Assembly: GCF_017254835.1 (NCBI RefSeq)
Contig: NZ_JAFKCW010000005.1
Span: 214,385-278,384, forward strand
Reading direction: 5' to 3'
Source of the DNA: Algoriphagus aestuariicola
GTDB taxonomy: Bacteria > Bacteroidota > Bacteroidia > Cytophagales > Cyclobacteriaceae
Length of the DNA: 64,000 nt
Position 1 is the first letter of the stretch, and each line of letters starts with the position of its first letter. Position numbers and translations under genes: made by a program. Under the pieces are notes generated by a model, which was given only the letters and a program-made list of their open reading frames with translations, was not told where the DNA came from and made no database searches. Positions 17,854 to 26,377 of the stretch are shown here, piece by piece.

Positions 17854-18636
17854 CTACCAACTTTTCCAAGGGGCTTCCCCATTTTCCCAAAGAGACTGAA
17901 GGACTTGTTTGTCCCTCAAGGTATCCATCGCCTGCCAAAATCCCAGGTGTCTGTAAGCAGACAATTGGCCCTCTTCCGCCAGACTTTCTAAAGGACCTTT
18001 TTCCCAAACGGTTTGGTCGTCAGATATATAGTCAAGCGCTTTGGGATCGACAATGAAAAAACCTCCATTTATCCAAGCATTTTGCACGCCGTCGCCTTGG
18101 GGTTTTTCGGTAAAAGTGCTTATTTTCTCATCCTCTCCCGATAGTGTAAATACACCGAATCTTCCTGATTGTCTTACGGCCGTCAGCGTGACTAACGTAT
18201 CCGATTTCTTGTGAAACTCAATAGATGCGGTGATGTCCACATCACTGACTCCGTCACCATAGGTTAGACAAAACGGCTCATCCTTGACGTAGTCAGCAAC
18301 CCTTTTTATTCTGCCTCCCGTCATTACATTTTCTCCCGTATCTACCAGCGTCACTCTCCAGGGCTCTCCGTTTTTACGGAGTACTTCCATTTCATTCTTT
18401 TGAAGATCAAAAGTGATATCTGAAGTGTGCAGAAAATAGTTTGAAAAATATTCCTTGATCATGTGCCCCTTGTAGCCGCAACATATCACAAAATCAGTAA
18501 TGCCATGTGAGCTATAGATTTTCATGATGTGCCAAAGAATCGGCTTGCCTCCTATTTCTACCATAGGCTTGGGTCTTACTCCGCTTTCCTCGCTTATTCG
18601 GGTACCAAATCCCCCCGCTAATATTACTGCTTTCAT
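17854..18636 (-). CDS. rfbF: Glucose-1-phosphate cytidylyltransferase
   Basis: The 260-residue enzyme makes CDP-glucose from CTP and alpha-D-glucose-1-phosphate, the entry to CDP-linked deoxy- and branched sugars. Seen: the nucleotidyltransferase signature [35 protein letters not shown] near 129-138 (metal-binding Asp) and GFWQAMDT near 233. Length agrees with RfbF. It is followed 92 bp later by the SDR gene and preceded by the Alg13-like gene in the same orientation. Confidence 0.93.
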   Translation of the reverse strand: MKAVILAGGFGTRISEESGVRPKPMVEIGGKPILWHIMKIYSSHGITDFVICCGYKGHMIKEYFSNYFLHTSDITFDLQKNEMEVLRKNGEPWRVTLVDTGENVMTGGRIKRVADYVKDEPFCLTYGDGVSDVDITASIEFHKKSDTLVTLTAVRQSGRFGVFTLSGEDEKISTFTEKPQGDGVQNAWINGGFFIVDPKALDYISDDQTVWEKGPLESLAEEGQLSAYRHLGFWQAMDTLRDKQVLQSLWENGEAPWKSW

Positions 18637-18667
18637 AAAAATTTGTTAGGTGTTTGTGAGTATGCTA

Positions 18668-19147
18668 TTAGATATTGTCTATGTAGTCTATTAGATAGTT
18701 TACAATTTCCTTGTTGCTGGATTTATAAAGTGTCGGTTCAAAATTTTTGGCTTTGGGGATTAATTCCGCAAGGTCATCCGTTTCGTTCCATGCGATAAGG
18801 TAGTTTGCGCCTGCGAATTCTTGGATCAGCTCGACTTGGTGATCGTCCACATGCTCACCGTACTTTGCCAGTCTGGCAACGGCGATCATTTTTTTGTTCA
18901 TTTTTAACCCCTTGATTATTGACCCTGTCCCGGCTTGCGTGATCACAAGATCTGCTTTTCGGTATAGGTCCAACAATTCATCCAAAGGAAGGAAAGGAAA
19001 GAATGTCATACGCGGACTGTCATAAACAGTGTGGCCATTTTGGACTATTACTTCCTCCGAAATCACCCCTTCTTTGAGCAGCCTGTCTAATTCTATAAGC
19101 GGTCTTTCAAATTTGAGGGGGAATGTACCCAACAAGACAAGTATCAT
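18668..19147 (-). CDS. Alg13/PssE-like glycosyltransferase catalytic subunit
   Basis: This 159-residue protein corresponds to the C-terminal (donor-binding) half of GT28/GT1 enzymes. It starts ILVLLGTFPLKFERPL and contains ADLVITQAGTGSIIKGL near 88, the UDP-sugar-binding Gly-rich loop. In the Alg13/Alg14 and PssE/PssD pairs this subunit is soluble and recruited to the membrane by its partner. The partner-like gene lies 64 bp upstream (19212-19694). Together they probably add the second sugar of the repeat unit (family inference). Confidence 0.85.
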   Translation of the reverse strand: MILVLLGTFPLKFERPLIELDRLLKEGVISEEVIVQNGHTVYDSPRMTFFPFLPLDELLDLYRKADLVITQAGTGSIIKGLKMNKKMIAVARLAKYGEHVDDHQVELIQEFAGANYLIAWNETDDLAELIPKAKNFEPTLYKSSNKEIVNYLIDYIDNI

Positions 19148-19211
19148 AAGATTCTTAGTGTTTGAATTTATAATGTCAAAAAATGTTTGAGGTCTTGCTA
19201 AACCAAGATCT

Positions 19212-19694
19212 TCAATAGATGGATCCTAGGTAGACTGAATTCTTATAGTGGTTTGTCATGCCTGGCCACTGGACTAAAAACTTGTCTGCAATGGGATAAA
19301 TCAGATTTGCGGAAGCGGCTTTAGAGTTTATTCTTGCATACGAAAGAATCCAAACTACTTTAATGCCCAACAATTTTCCGATCAAGCAAAATGGTATTGC
19401 CGTGTGACTTCCTGTCGTCAATATGACTTTTGGCCTATGCGCCAAAATTAGACGGGTAGAGCTAATTGAATTTCGGATAAGAGACAGGTAGAATCCAAAG
19501 TTCCTGTTTTTACCCTCAGGTCTCGCACTGACAAACTTAACGTTGTAGTGTTTTGCAAGTGGGATAGTGGCAGGGGCCTCTTCTGTCACCAGCAGATAAT
19601 CATATCGTTCAAATAACTCTTTCAGTTCTAAAAGTTGAGCTAAATGTCCTCCGTCCGAACTAACAAGCAGGATTTTTCTTTTTCGGTCTGACAT
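19212..19694 (-). CDS. Alg14/PssD-like glycosyltransferase membrane subunit
   Basis: The 160-residue protein has the Alg14 marks: VSSDGGHLAQLLEL near the N-terminus, HRPKVILTTGSHTAIPFCLIGKLLG in mid-protein (membrane-associated hydrophobic helix), and SYARINSKAASANL. Alg14-type subunits bind the acceptor lipid and anchor the Alg13-like catalytic subunit. It sits just downstream of the Wzc kinase gene (36 bp). The split two-gene arrangement is typical for bacterial exopolysaccharide loci. Confidence 0.87.
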   Translation of the reverse strand: MSDRKRKILLVSSDGGHLAQLLELKELFERYDYLLVTEEAPATIPLAKHYNVKFVSARPEGKNRNFGFYLSLIRNSISSTRLILAHRPKVILTTGSHTAIPFCLIGKLLGIKVVWILSYARINSKAASANLIYPIADKFLVQWPGMTNHYKNSVYLGSIY

Positions 19695-19730
19695 GGTTTT
19701 TCATTTTTTTGGAAAAATCAGGACATGGGT

Positions 19731-22109
19731 CTACTTGGCCTGGTAGTATTTTTTGCCATAGGTCCCTCCGTACCCATAGATCATTTCCCCGTCAGCGTCA
19801 TTCAGAACGATCAATGGCATTTTGAATTTTTTGTGTTTCCTGATGTCTTCAACCGTTTTTACTTGTGCTTTTGTTGAGTAGTTATATCTCAACATGAAGA
19901 TAGTGACATCAACAAACTCGTTCAAAATGAATGAATCCGAGACAAGGCCTATAGGAGCTGTATCTATGATCACATAATCAAATCTTTGGGAAAGTTCCTT
20001 CAGCAATCGGATTAATCGCTCACCCGACATCAATTCGGCGGGATTTTCGGGGATTTTTCCGCATCCCAGCACCGAGACGTTTTGGGCCATAGCTAGGGGA
20101 TGGATGATATCATCCAACTGATATTGCTCGTCTTCGAGATACTCTGAGAGCCCTACGGGGACATTGATACCTAAGGACGATAGCATGGCCGGCCTACGTA
20201 GATCAAATTCGAGAACTGCAACTTTCTTGTCCACCAGACCTAAGCTTATGGCCAAGTTTAAGCTGAAAAATGTTTTCCCTTCACCGCTCATTCCTGAAGT
20301 GACCATGATCACTTTGTTGCTTTTGTTGTAGGTGGTAAAGGCAAGATTGCTTCGGATAAACCTAAACTGTTCAGCGATCATCGTCCGCTTGCCTTTTGAA
20401 ATGGCAATCATTCCGTTCGCATCCTTATTTCGTGATATTTCGCCCAATATCTTCGTGCTGGTGAGTTTCTCTACATCTGTTTTTAGCTGTATTTTCTCTT
20501 GCCAAGCGTCCTTCAAATAAATCAGACCGAAAGGAAAAGCTAATCCCATTATTAGTCCGAATGCATAAATCAGTTTCTTGTTTGGGTTGACAGGAAGATC
20601 GGTTGGTGTCGGGGGTTCAATCACCTTCGAGTTGTTGACTGAGCTTGCGGCTAGCGATAAAACTGCTTCCTCCCGCTTTTGAACCAATAACAGATAATGT
20701 TGTTGCTTTATGCCCTGCTGGCGACCAATATCGAGTAGCTCTCGTTCTATTGTTGGTGCTTGGGCCGCTCTGCTTCGAAATTGGTTGTCTGTTGCGCTTA
20801 GATTGTCTCGAGAGATTACCAGACCATTTTTAATGTTTCGAAGGTTTTCGACAATGCTACCTCTGAGGCTGGTTAGCTGTTGGTTGATATTTAGTACAAT
20901 TGGATTGTTCGGCTGGGTTGTTCTCAACATCCTTTCCCTCTCTCTTTGAAGTTGGTTGAACTGTGCGATCAATGCGGACAGGGTCGGATCTTGTATACTC
21001 AACGTACTTGGTACCATCTCATAGTCGTTACCTTGCTTGGTCAAGTATTCTTCAATGGACTCCAAAACTTCAATTTGAATAGAAAACTCACTCAACTTTT
21101 CCCGGTTGATGGTAGTGCTGCTGAGATAAAGCTCCGCTTCTGCGCTTACATCTGTAATCGAGTTTCTTAGTTTGTACGATTCTGCTTGCTTTTCGATAGA
21201 ATCGAGCTCAGAGGACAATCCAACTAGTTGTGCATCGATGAATTTGATTGTGTTTCTCGCTGCGACATTCTTTTCAACCTCCGCTTCTTTATTGTATACT
21301 TCGATTAGTTTGGATAGAATTTCCTTGCCTTTGATCGGGTGCTCATCCAGCATGGATAACTCGACAACACTGGCTAGTTTGTTTACAATGTCTACATTGA
21401 GTTTTTCTGAAAAGTATTTTCCGGCGCCTACCGGATCATAGAAGGCAATAACTATTGGGACATTTTCCAAAGTGAAATTTGGTACTGGGCGGTAAGCAGG
21501 ATTTTTAACAATGGAAAAGGTGCCAAAATGATTTTTGATCGTCTGCCCAAACTTGATAGTCTGTAGTTCTCCGGATGGAGACAGTATATAAAATTCCTCG
21601 TCGTTTTTAAGATAAAAAGTGATCTTGCTCTCTTCAAGTAACTCTGGATCGATGAATTCATTTTTTTCACGGATAACTATCGAGATCGGAACCTCACTAC
21701 CATAGATTTCCTTCCACCTTCTCCATCCGTTGGGGATATAAAAGGCATTTGAGATGTTTAATTCCTCAAATACTTTTATCATAAGGTTTTGAGCCTTAAG
21801 CATTTCGGCTCCGTTTTCTACAGATGACGAGGATCCGTAGCCCAATAAATCCGTGATAGTGGCTGCATCGCGAAAATCTGCGCCCTTCTTTTCGTCTTTT
21901 AACAAAAGCTTACTGGAGATCCAATATTGCGGTGTAGCAAAATAACAGTATGCACCAGCGATCCCTAAGCATATAAAAAGTCCCAGAGCAAACCAATACC
22001 ATTTACTATAATACCGGAAGAATAGCATTTTAAAATTGGGGGACGCCTCCTCTTTGACAGGTTGTGTTTCCTCTTCTTCCAACTCGTTTAATAAATCTGA
22101 TAGTTTCAT
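19731..22109 (-). CDS. wzc: Wzc-like polysaccharide co-polymerase with tyrosine autokinase domain
   Basis: The 792-residue inner-membrane protein has a Wzz-type N-terminal part with one transmembrane helix near 37-55, a long periplasmic coiled-coil region (about 270-450), a second transmembrane helix near 515-535 and a cytoplasmic BY-kinase domain. The kinase shows Walker A GMSGEGKT near 605, Walker A' VLEFDLRRP near 635 and Walker B VIIDTAP near 720. The C-terminal tail is Tyr-rich (YGYGGTYGKKYY). Wzc controls chain length and works with Wza for export; cycles of tyrosine phosphorylation are required. It lies 37 bp downstream of wza. Confidence 0.93.
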   Translation of the reverse strand: MKLSDLLNELEEEETQPVKEEASPNFKMLFFRYYSKWYWFALGLFICLGIAGAYCYFATPQYWISSKLLLKDEKKGADFRDAATITDLLGYGSSSSVENGAEMLKAQNLMIKVFEELNISNAFYIPNGWRRWKEIYGSEVPISIVIREKNEFIDPELLEESKITFYLKNDEEFYILSPSGELQTIKFGQTIKNHFGTFSIVKNPAYRPVPNFTLENVPIVIAFYDPVGAGKYFSEKLNVDIVNKLASVVELSMLDEHPIKGKEILSKLIEVYNKEAEVEKNVAARNTIKFIDAQLVGLSSELDSIEKQAESYKLRNSITDVSAEAELYLSSTTINREKLSEFSIQIEVLESIEEYLTKQGNDYEMVPSTLSIQDPTLSALIAQFNQLQRERERMLRTTQPNNPIVLNINQQLTSLRGSIVENLRNIKNGLVISRDNLSATDNQFRSRAAQAPTIERELLDIGRQQGIKQQHYLLLVQKREEAVLSLAASSVNNSKVIEPPTPTDLPVNPNKKLIYAFGLIMGLAFPFGLIYLKDAWQEKIQLKTDVEKLTSTKILGEISRNKDANGMIAISKGKRTMIAEQFRFIRSNLAFTTYNKSNKVIMVTSGMSGEGKTFFSLNLAISLGLVDKKVAVLEFDLRRPAMLSSLGINVPVGLSEYLEDEQYQLDDIIHPLAMAQNVSVLGCGKIPENPAELMSGERLIRLLKELSQRFDYVIIDTAPIGLVSDSFILNEFVDVTIFMLRYNYSTKAQVKTVEDIRKHKKFKMPLIVLNDADGEMIYGYGGTYGKKYYQAK

Positions 22110-22146
22110 GGTTTTGAATTTTTAATAACAGAGCTAAAAAGACTGT

Positions 22147-22923
22147 TTACCAATTGTTCACTTGAATTAGAATAATGGTTACTAAGCTGAACATCATCGA
22201 TATTAGGGCAAAAGTTCTGGGGTTCGAATCCGATTGGATTGTTTTTGTTTTATACGGCTCGACATATATCACATCATTTTGCTGAAGGTAAAAATACGGA
22301 GAAGACAATACGTTTTTATCATTGAGATTTAGTCTCGTCGTACTCCGGACTCCGTCTTTTTCCCTGATTACCAGCACGTTTTCCCTGCGTCCATAGGCTG
22401 TCATGTCGCCGGCAAGCCCCAATGCTTCCAAAATTGTCACTTTTTCGGTAGGTATAATAAAGGAAGATGGTTTTTGAACTTCGCCGAGTACAGTTACTTT
22501 GAAGTTTAGTATTCGAATATTGATAATTGGATTTTGCACATATTCATCAAGTAAGCTAGACATCTTGTTAACTGCTTCCAATTTGGTCAAGCCTTTCAGG
22601 TTGATTTTTCCAACTACAGGATAATTGATGAAGCCGTCCTTGTCGACCAGGTAACTTTCGTTTATCGGGGTAGAGACCACAGTATTCCTGGTGTCGCCTG
22701 AAGGCATTAAAACACCCGCATTGAACAGCATATTTGATTCAGCATTCAAACTTGTGACGGTAATGCTCAACAAGTCATCTTCTTGTATCCTTTGTTGGAT
22801 TAATGAATCAATTGGAGTTGAAAACGTGGAGTCGGTGTCAATGTCGCTAAAATATGTTAGGTTTCTTTTCGAGCAGGCTAGGCTGAGAAATGAGATGAAT
22901 AACACCAAGAAGAGATTTTTCAT
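22147..22923 (-). CDS. wza: Wza-like outer-membrane polysaccharide export lipoprotein
   Basis: The 258-residue protein has a lipoprotein signal ending in SLAC17, a Poly_export domain (about 45-140, DLLSITVTSLNAE and VDKDGFINYPVVGKI) and an SLBB-type domain (about 145-220, VTVLGEVQKPSSFII). A C-terminal hydrophobic helix follows. Shorter than E. coli Wza, it fits the Bacteroidota form. It is the first gene of the leftward operon, with a 620-bp gene-free region upstream where the promoter should lie. Confidence 0.92.
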   Translation of the reverse strand: MKNLFLVLFISFLSLACSKRNLTYFSDIDTDSTFSTPIDSLIQQRIQEDDLLSITVTSLNAESNMLFNAGVLMPSGDTRNTVVSTPINESYLVDKDGFINYPVVGKINLKGLTKLEAVNKMSSLLDEYVQNPIINIRILNFKVTVLGEVQKPSSFIIPTEKVTILEALGLAGDMTAYGRRENVLVIREKDGVRSTTRLNLNDKNVLSSPYFYLQQNDVIYVEPYKTKTIQSDSNPRTFALISMMFSLVTIILIQVNNW

Positions 22924-23542
22924 GTAGTTTGAGTCAATTGAGATCTGTAATTTAATTGTGCTGATGGCGCTTTACAGCTTCGCCCTTTCAGTCACAGAAT
23001 CAGTGCCTATCAATATATGAGATATTTTGGGGAAATGCCTAAGTTCAAAGCAAAATGTTTGGTTGGCCAAACTGCTTGGCAATTCCTGAATTTCCCGTAT
23101 TTTCCAAAAAAGGCTGTTAGTTATGTGGTGTAAATATATGTATTTGAAATACAAAAACAATAATATGAAAATAGATTTTATTCTTTTTGACTTAATTTTA
23201 TTTTTTCACTGAGGTTTGTTTAGTCGATTTGGAGTGGTGGGGGACAACGGGATTTTTAGCGCGACCCAACTGTGGTCTCCGGTTCCTAAGTTTCGAAATT
23301 GGATCGGAGGCAAATCTGTAGTCTCAGCGGCTCAAGAGAGGCAAATTGCGGAGTTTTTAGCGCTTTTTTGCTGATGTGGAGGGCCATGACCGCTGTACGG
23401 AAGAGGTGAAGTGGTTTGGAGTTCCTGGTTTCGCAATCTTGGCGCAATTTGGTTAGCGCCTAGACTGCGTAAACCTAGGTGATTTGGTCAAACTACATTA
23501 ATTACCTCAAATAGCGATTGGCAAAGAGTAAGTCATCTTATT
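22924..23542. other. Intergenic region upstream of the wza operon
   Basis: No gene is seen. The part nearest wza is AT-rich and probably carries the operon promoter and leader; I could not fix a -7/-33 pair. The part at about 23220-23480 is more G-rich, with two similar motifs (TTTTTAGCGC near 23252 and near 23354) of unknown meaning. Confidence 0.4.
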
Positions 23543-24427
23543 TCACTGCATGATAACTTCCTCTTTTCTCTGTTGGTCGTAAAATCTAATGGTGTCTACT
23601 GTATTTTCAATGTTCTGCTTGGACGATGCACCAAAAAGTATCGATTCTACATTGGGTAAATTACTTACGTATTCCAAGGCTTCCGAAGCGGGAATTGCAC
23701 CCCCGCCAAGGACTTGCATTGCGATGACTCTGCATCTGCCCTCGCTTAGCACTTTTTCATACAGTTCTTTCCCTCCCGACATTCTAAAATTAGCCTTGTT
23801 GATGGAAGCGCAAATAATAGGATTGCTGATTCCACCTTTCTCCAGCACATCCAAAAGCTTGGGTAGATTCATCGTAATAAATCCGGGCTCCGCGTTGTAT
23901 TTCTGGCGAACATAATTGGCGAAGCCAATAAGGAATTCGTCCATGCCAAGTCCCAAAAGGAGGTCGGTCATTACGTTTTGGATAAAGATGACTGGCGTGT
24001 TAATTCCCTTGAACATTTTCATTTCAGCATCAATCATCAATTCCATGATTGAAATGTAGTCCTTTGAGATGTAGGCGACTCCTCCTTTCAATATAGACCC
24101 CAAGAAATTCCCGGGAACGTATTGTTTCAAAGTACCGGCGATACCCATTTCGGTCACAGCGTTCGCATATTTATGGGCATAAGGCATGCAAGGGTAGATT
24201 TTGAAGTCCTGGTATTTAACCGGGTCTTTTCGGATAATCTCGCAAATGTTGGCGATTCTGTCATGGGTAGTACACATAAAGGTGTTTATCCCCGCGGCAA
24301 TCGCAACGTCTAGAGTCTTAATAATTGCAGAATCATCTTTAAACTTGATGGACTGCGCACGTGATTTTTCGTCTGAAATGTGGTTTACAGCGAAAAATTG
24401 GTTGTCGCCAAAAATTATTCTTTCCAT
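23543..24427 (-). CDS. Aldo-keto-reductase-like TIM-barrel protein of unknown reaction
   Basis: The 294-residue protein starts MERIIFGDNQFFAV and ends with the AKR-like segment SILFGASSKQNIENTV, which in aldo-keto reductases lines the cofactor site. The usual N-terminal catalytic stretch (Asp and Tyr in an FDTA-x2-Y motif) reads FMCTTHDRI here, so those residues seem absent and it may not be a standard reductase. It lies 4 bp downstream of the Gfo/Idh/MocA gene, so the two probably act in one pathway, most likely on a sugar or sugar-nucleotide. Confidence 0.65.
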   Translation of the reverse strand: MERIIFGDNQFFAVNHISDEKSRAQSIKFKDDSAIIKTLDVAIAAGINTFMCTTHDRIANICEIIRKDPVKYQDFKIYPCMPYAHKYANAVTEMGIAGTLKQYVPGNFLGSILKGGVAYISKDYISIMELMIDAEMKMFKGINTPVIFIQNVMTDLLLGLGMDEFLIGFANYVRQKYNAEPGFITMNLPKLLDVLEKGGISNPIICASINKANFRMSGGKELYEKVLSEGRCRVIAMQVLGGGAIPASEALEYVSNLPNVESILFGASSKQNIENTVDTIRFYDQQRKEEVIMQ

Positions 24428-24431
24428 GGTG

Positions 24432-25445
24432 TTAAATTCTTGATTGGTTCTTGATTAATGAGATCGAAGTGTCTGTTTTCCAAGCACTGTCAAATGTGTT
24501 GACATTGTTTTTGTTTTCGCGTTTCACGGATTTTATGAAGTAGTCTATTTGAGCCGAGTATTCTTCGCCCCTTAGGTAAAAATCCACTTCTTCTGTCAGG
24601 TCGGTCACATATTTTACATTCCAGCCTTTTGAATATCCCTTTGGAAGCACATCACCTTTGAAGTACACCTTCAGTTCATTTGCGTCAGATACAATTTTAC
24701 CTTCCGTTCCGATAATCGTGACTGACGTCGACATTTTTCGGTATGTCTCATCGCTCCAGTTTACAGAAATTATACCCGTTGCCCCTGAACTTGTGCCGAC
24801 CAATGCATAGACCGAATCATCCACATTTTTTGAGTAGATTGACTTGAGAATGGAGCTTTTGCAGGATTCTATTGGAGAAATAATGTCATTGATTAGATCA
24901 ATAACATGCGATGCATAGTCCATAAGGCATCCACCTCCTTCGCTTGGGTCGGATCTCCAGGTTTCACTTTTTTTCTTTATCACCACAGGCCCATAAGCTT
25001 CGCCTTGGAAATGCGTGATTTCTCCAATAGCAGAGCTAGCGACCAATCTTTTTACTTCTTTGAAAGTGCCGACAAATTTGTTGTGGTATCCGACTTGGTT
25101 TACAACTCCCGCCTTTTTGGCCAACAAAACGAGCTCACCGCTTTCGTTTGGGTTAAGACAAAAGGGTTTTTCGGTGAATACGTTTATGTTTCTTTTTAAG
25201 AGTTCCTTGACCATTGTGTAGTGGTACTTGGTGGGTACCGAAACGAATACAGCATCAGGCTTTGCCTCCTCCACCATCTTCAAGTAGTCGGAATAGCATT
25301 TAAAACCGCTATATCTCTCGAGTACGTCAACAATGATTTTTGACGTGTCGCAAACTCCTACAATTTGCACGTCAGGATGTGCTCCCAGAATCGACAGATG
25401 GGACAATCCCATTTTTCCTGCCCCGATTAATGCAATTTTTACCAT
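24432..25445 (-). CDS. Gfo/Idh/MocA family NAD(P)-dependent oxidoreductase
   Basis: The start is set at ATG 25445 (MVKIALIGAGKMG), because the open frame upstream to 25628 adds 61 residues unlike the family and lies before the Rossmann motif. Seen in the resulting 337 residues: GAGKMG nucleotide-binding loop, EKPFCLNPNESGEL near 94 (family EKP motif with active-site Lys) and GGGCLMDYASHVIDL near 170 (His of the catalytic site). The family oxidises or reduces ring hydroxyls of sugars, inositols and sugar-nucleotides. First gene of a two-gene unit with 23543-24427. Confidence 0.9.
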   Translation of the reverse strand: MVKIALIGAGKMGLSHLSILGAHPDVQIVGVCDTSKIIVDVLERYSGFKCYSDYLKMVEEAKPDAVFVSVPTKYHYTMVKELLKRNINVFTEKPFCLNPNESGELVLLAKKAGVVNQVGYHNKFVGTFKEVKRLVASSAIGEITHFQGEAYGPVVIKKKSETWRSDPSEGGGCLMDYASHVIDLINDIISPIESCKSSILKSIYSKNVDDSVYALVGTSSGATGIISVNWSDETYRKMSTSVTIIGTEGKIVSDANELKVYFKGDVLPKGYSKGWNVKYVTDLTEEVDFYLRGEEYSAQIDYFIKSVKRENKNNVNTFDSAWKTDTSISLIKNQSRI

Positions 25446-25608
25446 TTTATAAAGTGAAATTTGTTGTTTTTGTATTAAACCGATTAAAAAATTACGTTTA
25501 TGAAATTTAAATGATTGAGTCAAAGTACTGGAAATGTTATTTGAAAAGCAAGAAAATGCATATAAAAATTTTTTCAGCGAGAAAATTTGAGCAAAAATTG
25601 CCGGTGTC

Positions 25609-25624
25609 TGGTCATGGTTGACCA
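25609..25624. promoter_or_regulatory. Inverted repeat TGGTCA-N4-TGACCA
   Basis: A perfect 6-bp dyad with spacer TGGT lies about 165 bp upstream of the Gfo/Idh gene. Its half-site is the same as in the dyad at 3974-3992. It is a possible operator; chance is not excluded. Confidence 0.3.
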
Positions 25625-25988
25625 CCACTTTCTGGAAGCTAGCGGTTGTGTGTGGATTTTGGGAAGTAAGGGATTGGCTGGCAGCTTGGGCTGACAGTCG
25701 GCTTTTCGGATCCTGCTTATAGTGTCTTCGTGGTATTAGTTGACTGAGGGAAGTCCGTTCGTCGATTTGGGTGTATCAAAAGAACTATAAGTGTTACGCC
25801 TATTCTATTAGGGGTAAATTCGACGGTTCGCGTAGGCTCAATGATTATTCAATTCTCATTGATGCTAGACGGATCTCAAGCTTAGTGCAGCATGTCGCGT
25901 CGAACGAAATATTTTTTGCTTGCGAAGAGACGGATGTAAGTGGGGAAAAACAAGATAGAGTTTCCTTCCAAATAGTGATCCGGTATTT

Positions 25989-26005
25989 CATCAAATGATT
26001 TGATG
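25989..26005. promoter_or_regulatory. 17-bp dyad CATCAAAT-G-ATTTGATG
   Basis: Perfect 8-bp arms are separated by one base, with no T-run behind. This is more like an operator than a terminator. It lies about 370 bp before the sugar transferase gene. Confidence 0.35.
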
Positions 26006-26275
26006 GCGGCTTCCCAGTACATGTTAAGTGTAGTTCGAATTCTTGTGACAGTACTTTAGTAGTCCGAGAACTTTAAATATTAGGTAATTAGCCTATGGCT
26101 ATTGTTTAATCGACAGAAAATCTCGGCAGCATGTTGTCCTCCGAAAAAAATTTTGATGGATCAGTAAACTACGGCTAGAGTAGACTTTTTGCCCTGTTTA
26201 GGCTTGTTTTTTCAAACTATTTTGGGAGATTTACGGCACATAAATGTATTTCAAATAAAAATAAATGCAACTTGA

Positions 26276-26307
26276 TTGGAGATTTACCTGTTTATTCCAT
26301 AGATTTA
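26276..26307 (+). promoter_or_regulatory. Candidate Bacteroidota-type promoter for the sugar transferase
   Basis: TTG at 26276-26278, a 21-bp spacer and TAGATTTA at 26300-26307 approximate the Bacteroides sigma-ABfr pattern (TTTG at -33, TAnnTTTG at -7). It predicts a leader of about 60 nt before ATG 26378. Confidence 0.35.
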
Positions 26308-26377
26308 TCGTCGGAAACAGGAAATAAAAACCCCTTGCTTCTTTTAAAAGACTTTTTAGAAAAAAACAGTTAAAGCC

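Larger units (their letters stand above)
25446..26377. other. Long intergenic region between divergent transcription units
   Basis: No convincing gene is present; a 75-codon frame at 25771-25998 has no recognisable family. The region contains two dyad elements (25609-25624 and 25989-26005) and a plausible promoter for the sugar transferase. Its 0.9-kb size suggests a regulated leader or a lost gene. Confidence 0.45.

Noticed and set aside
24432-25628. Longer start for the Gfo/Idh oxidoreductase
   Set aside because: The extra 61 residues precede the Rossmann motif, are unlike the family and lie in AT-rich leader sequence; ATG 25445 is the natural start.
25771-25998. 75-codon plus-strand frame in the long intergenic region
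   Set aside because: No family, no clear start signal, and its stop overlaps a palindromic element.
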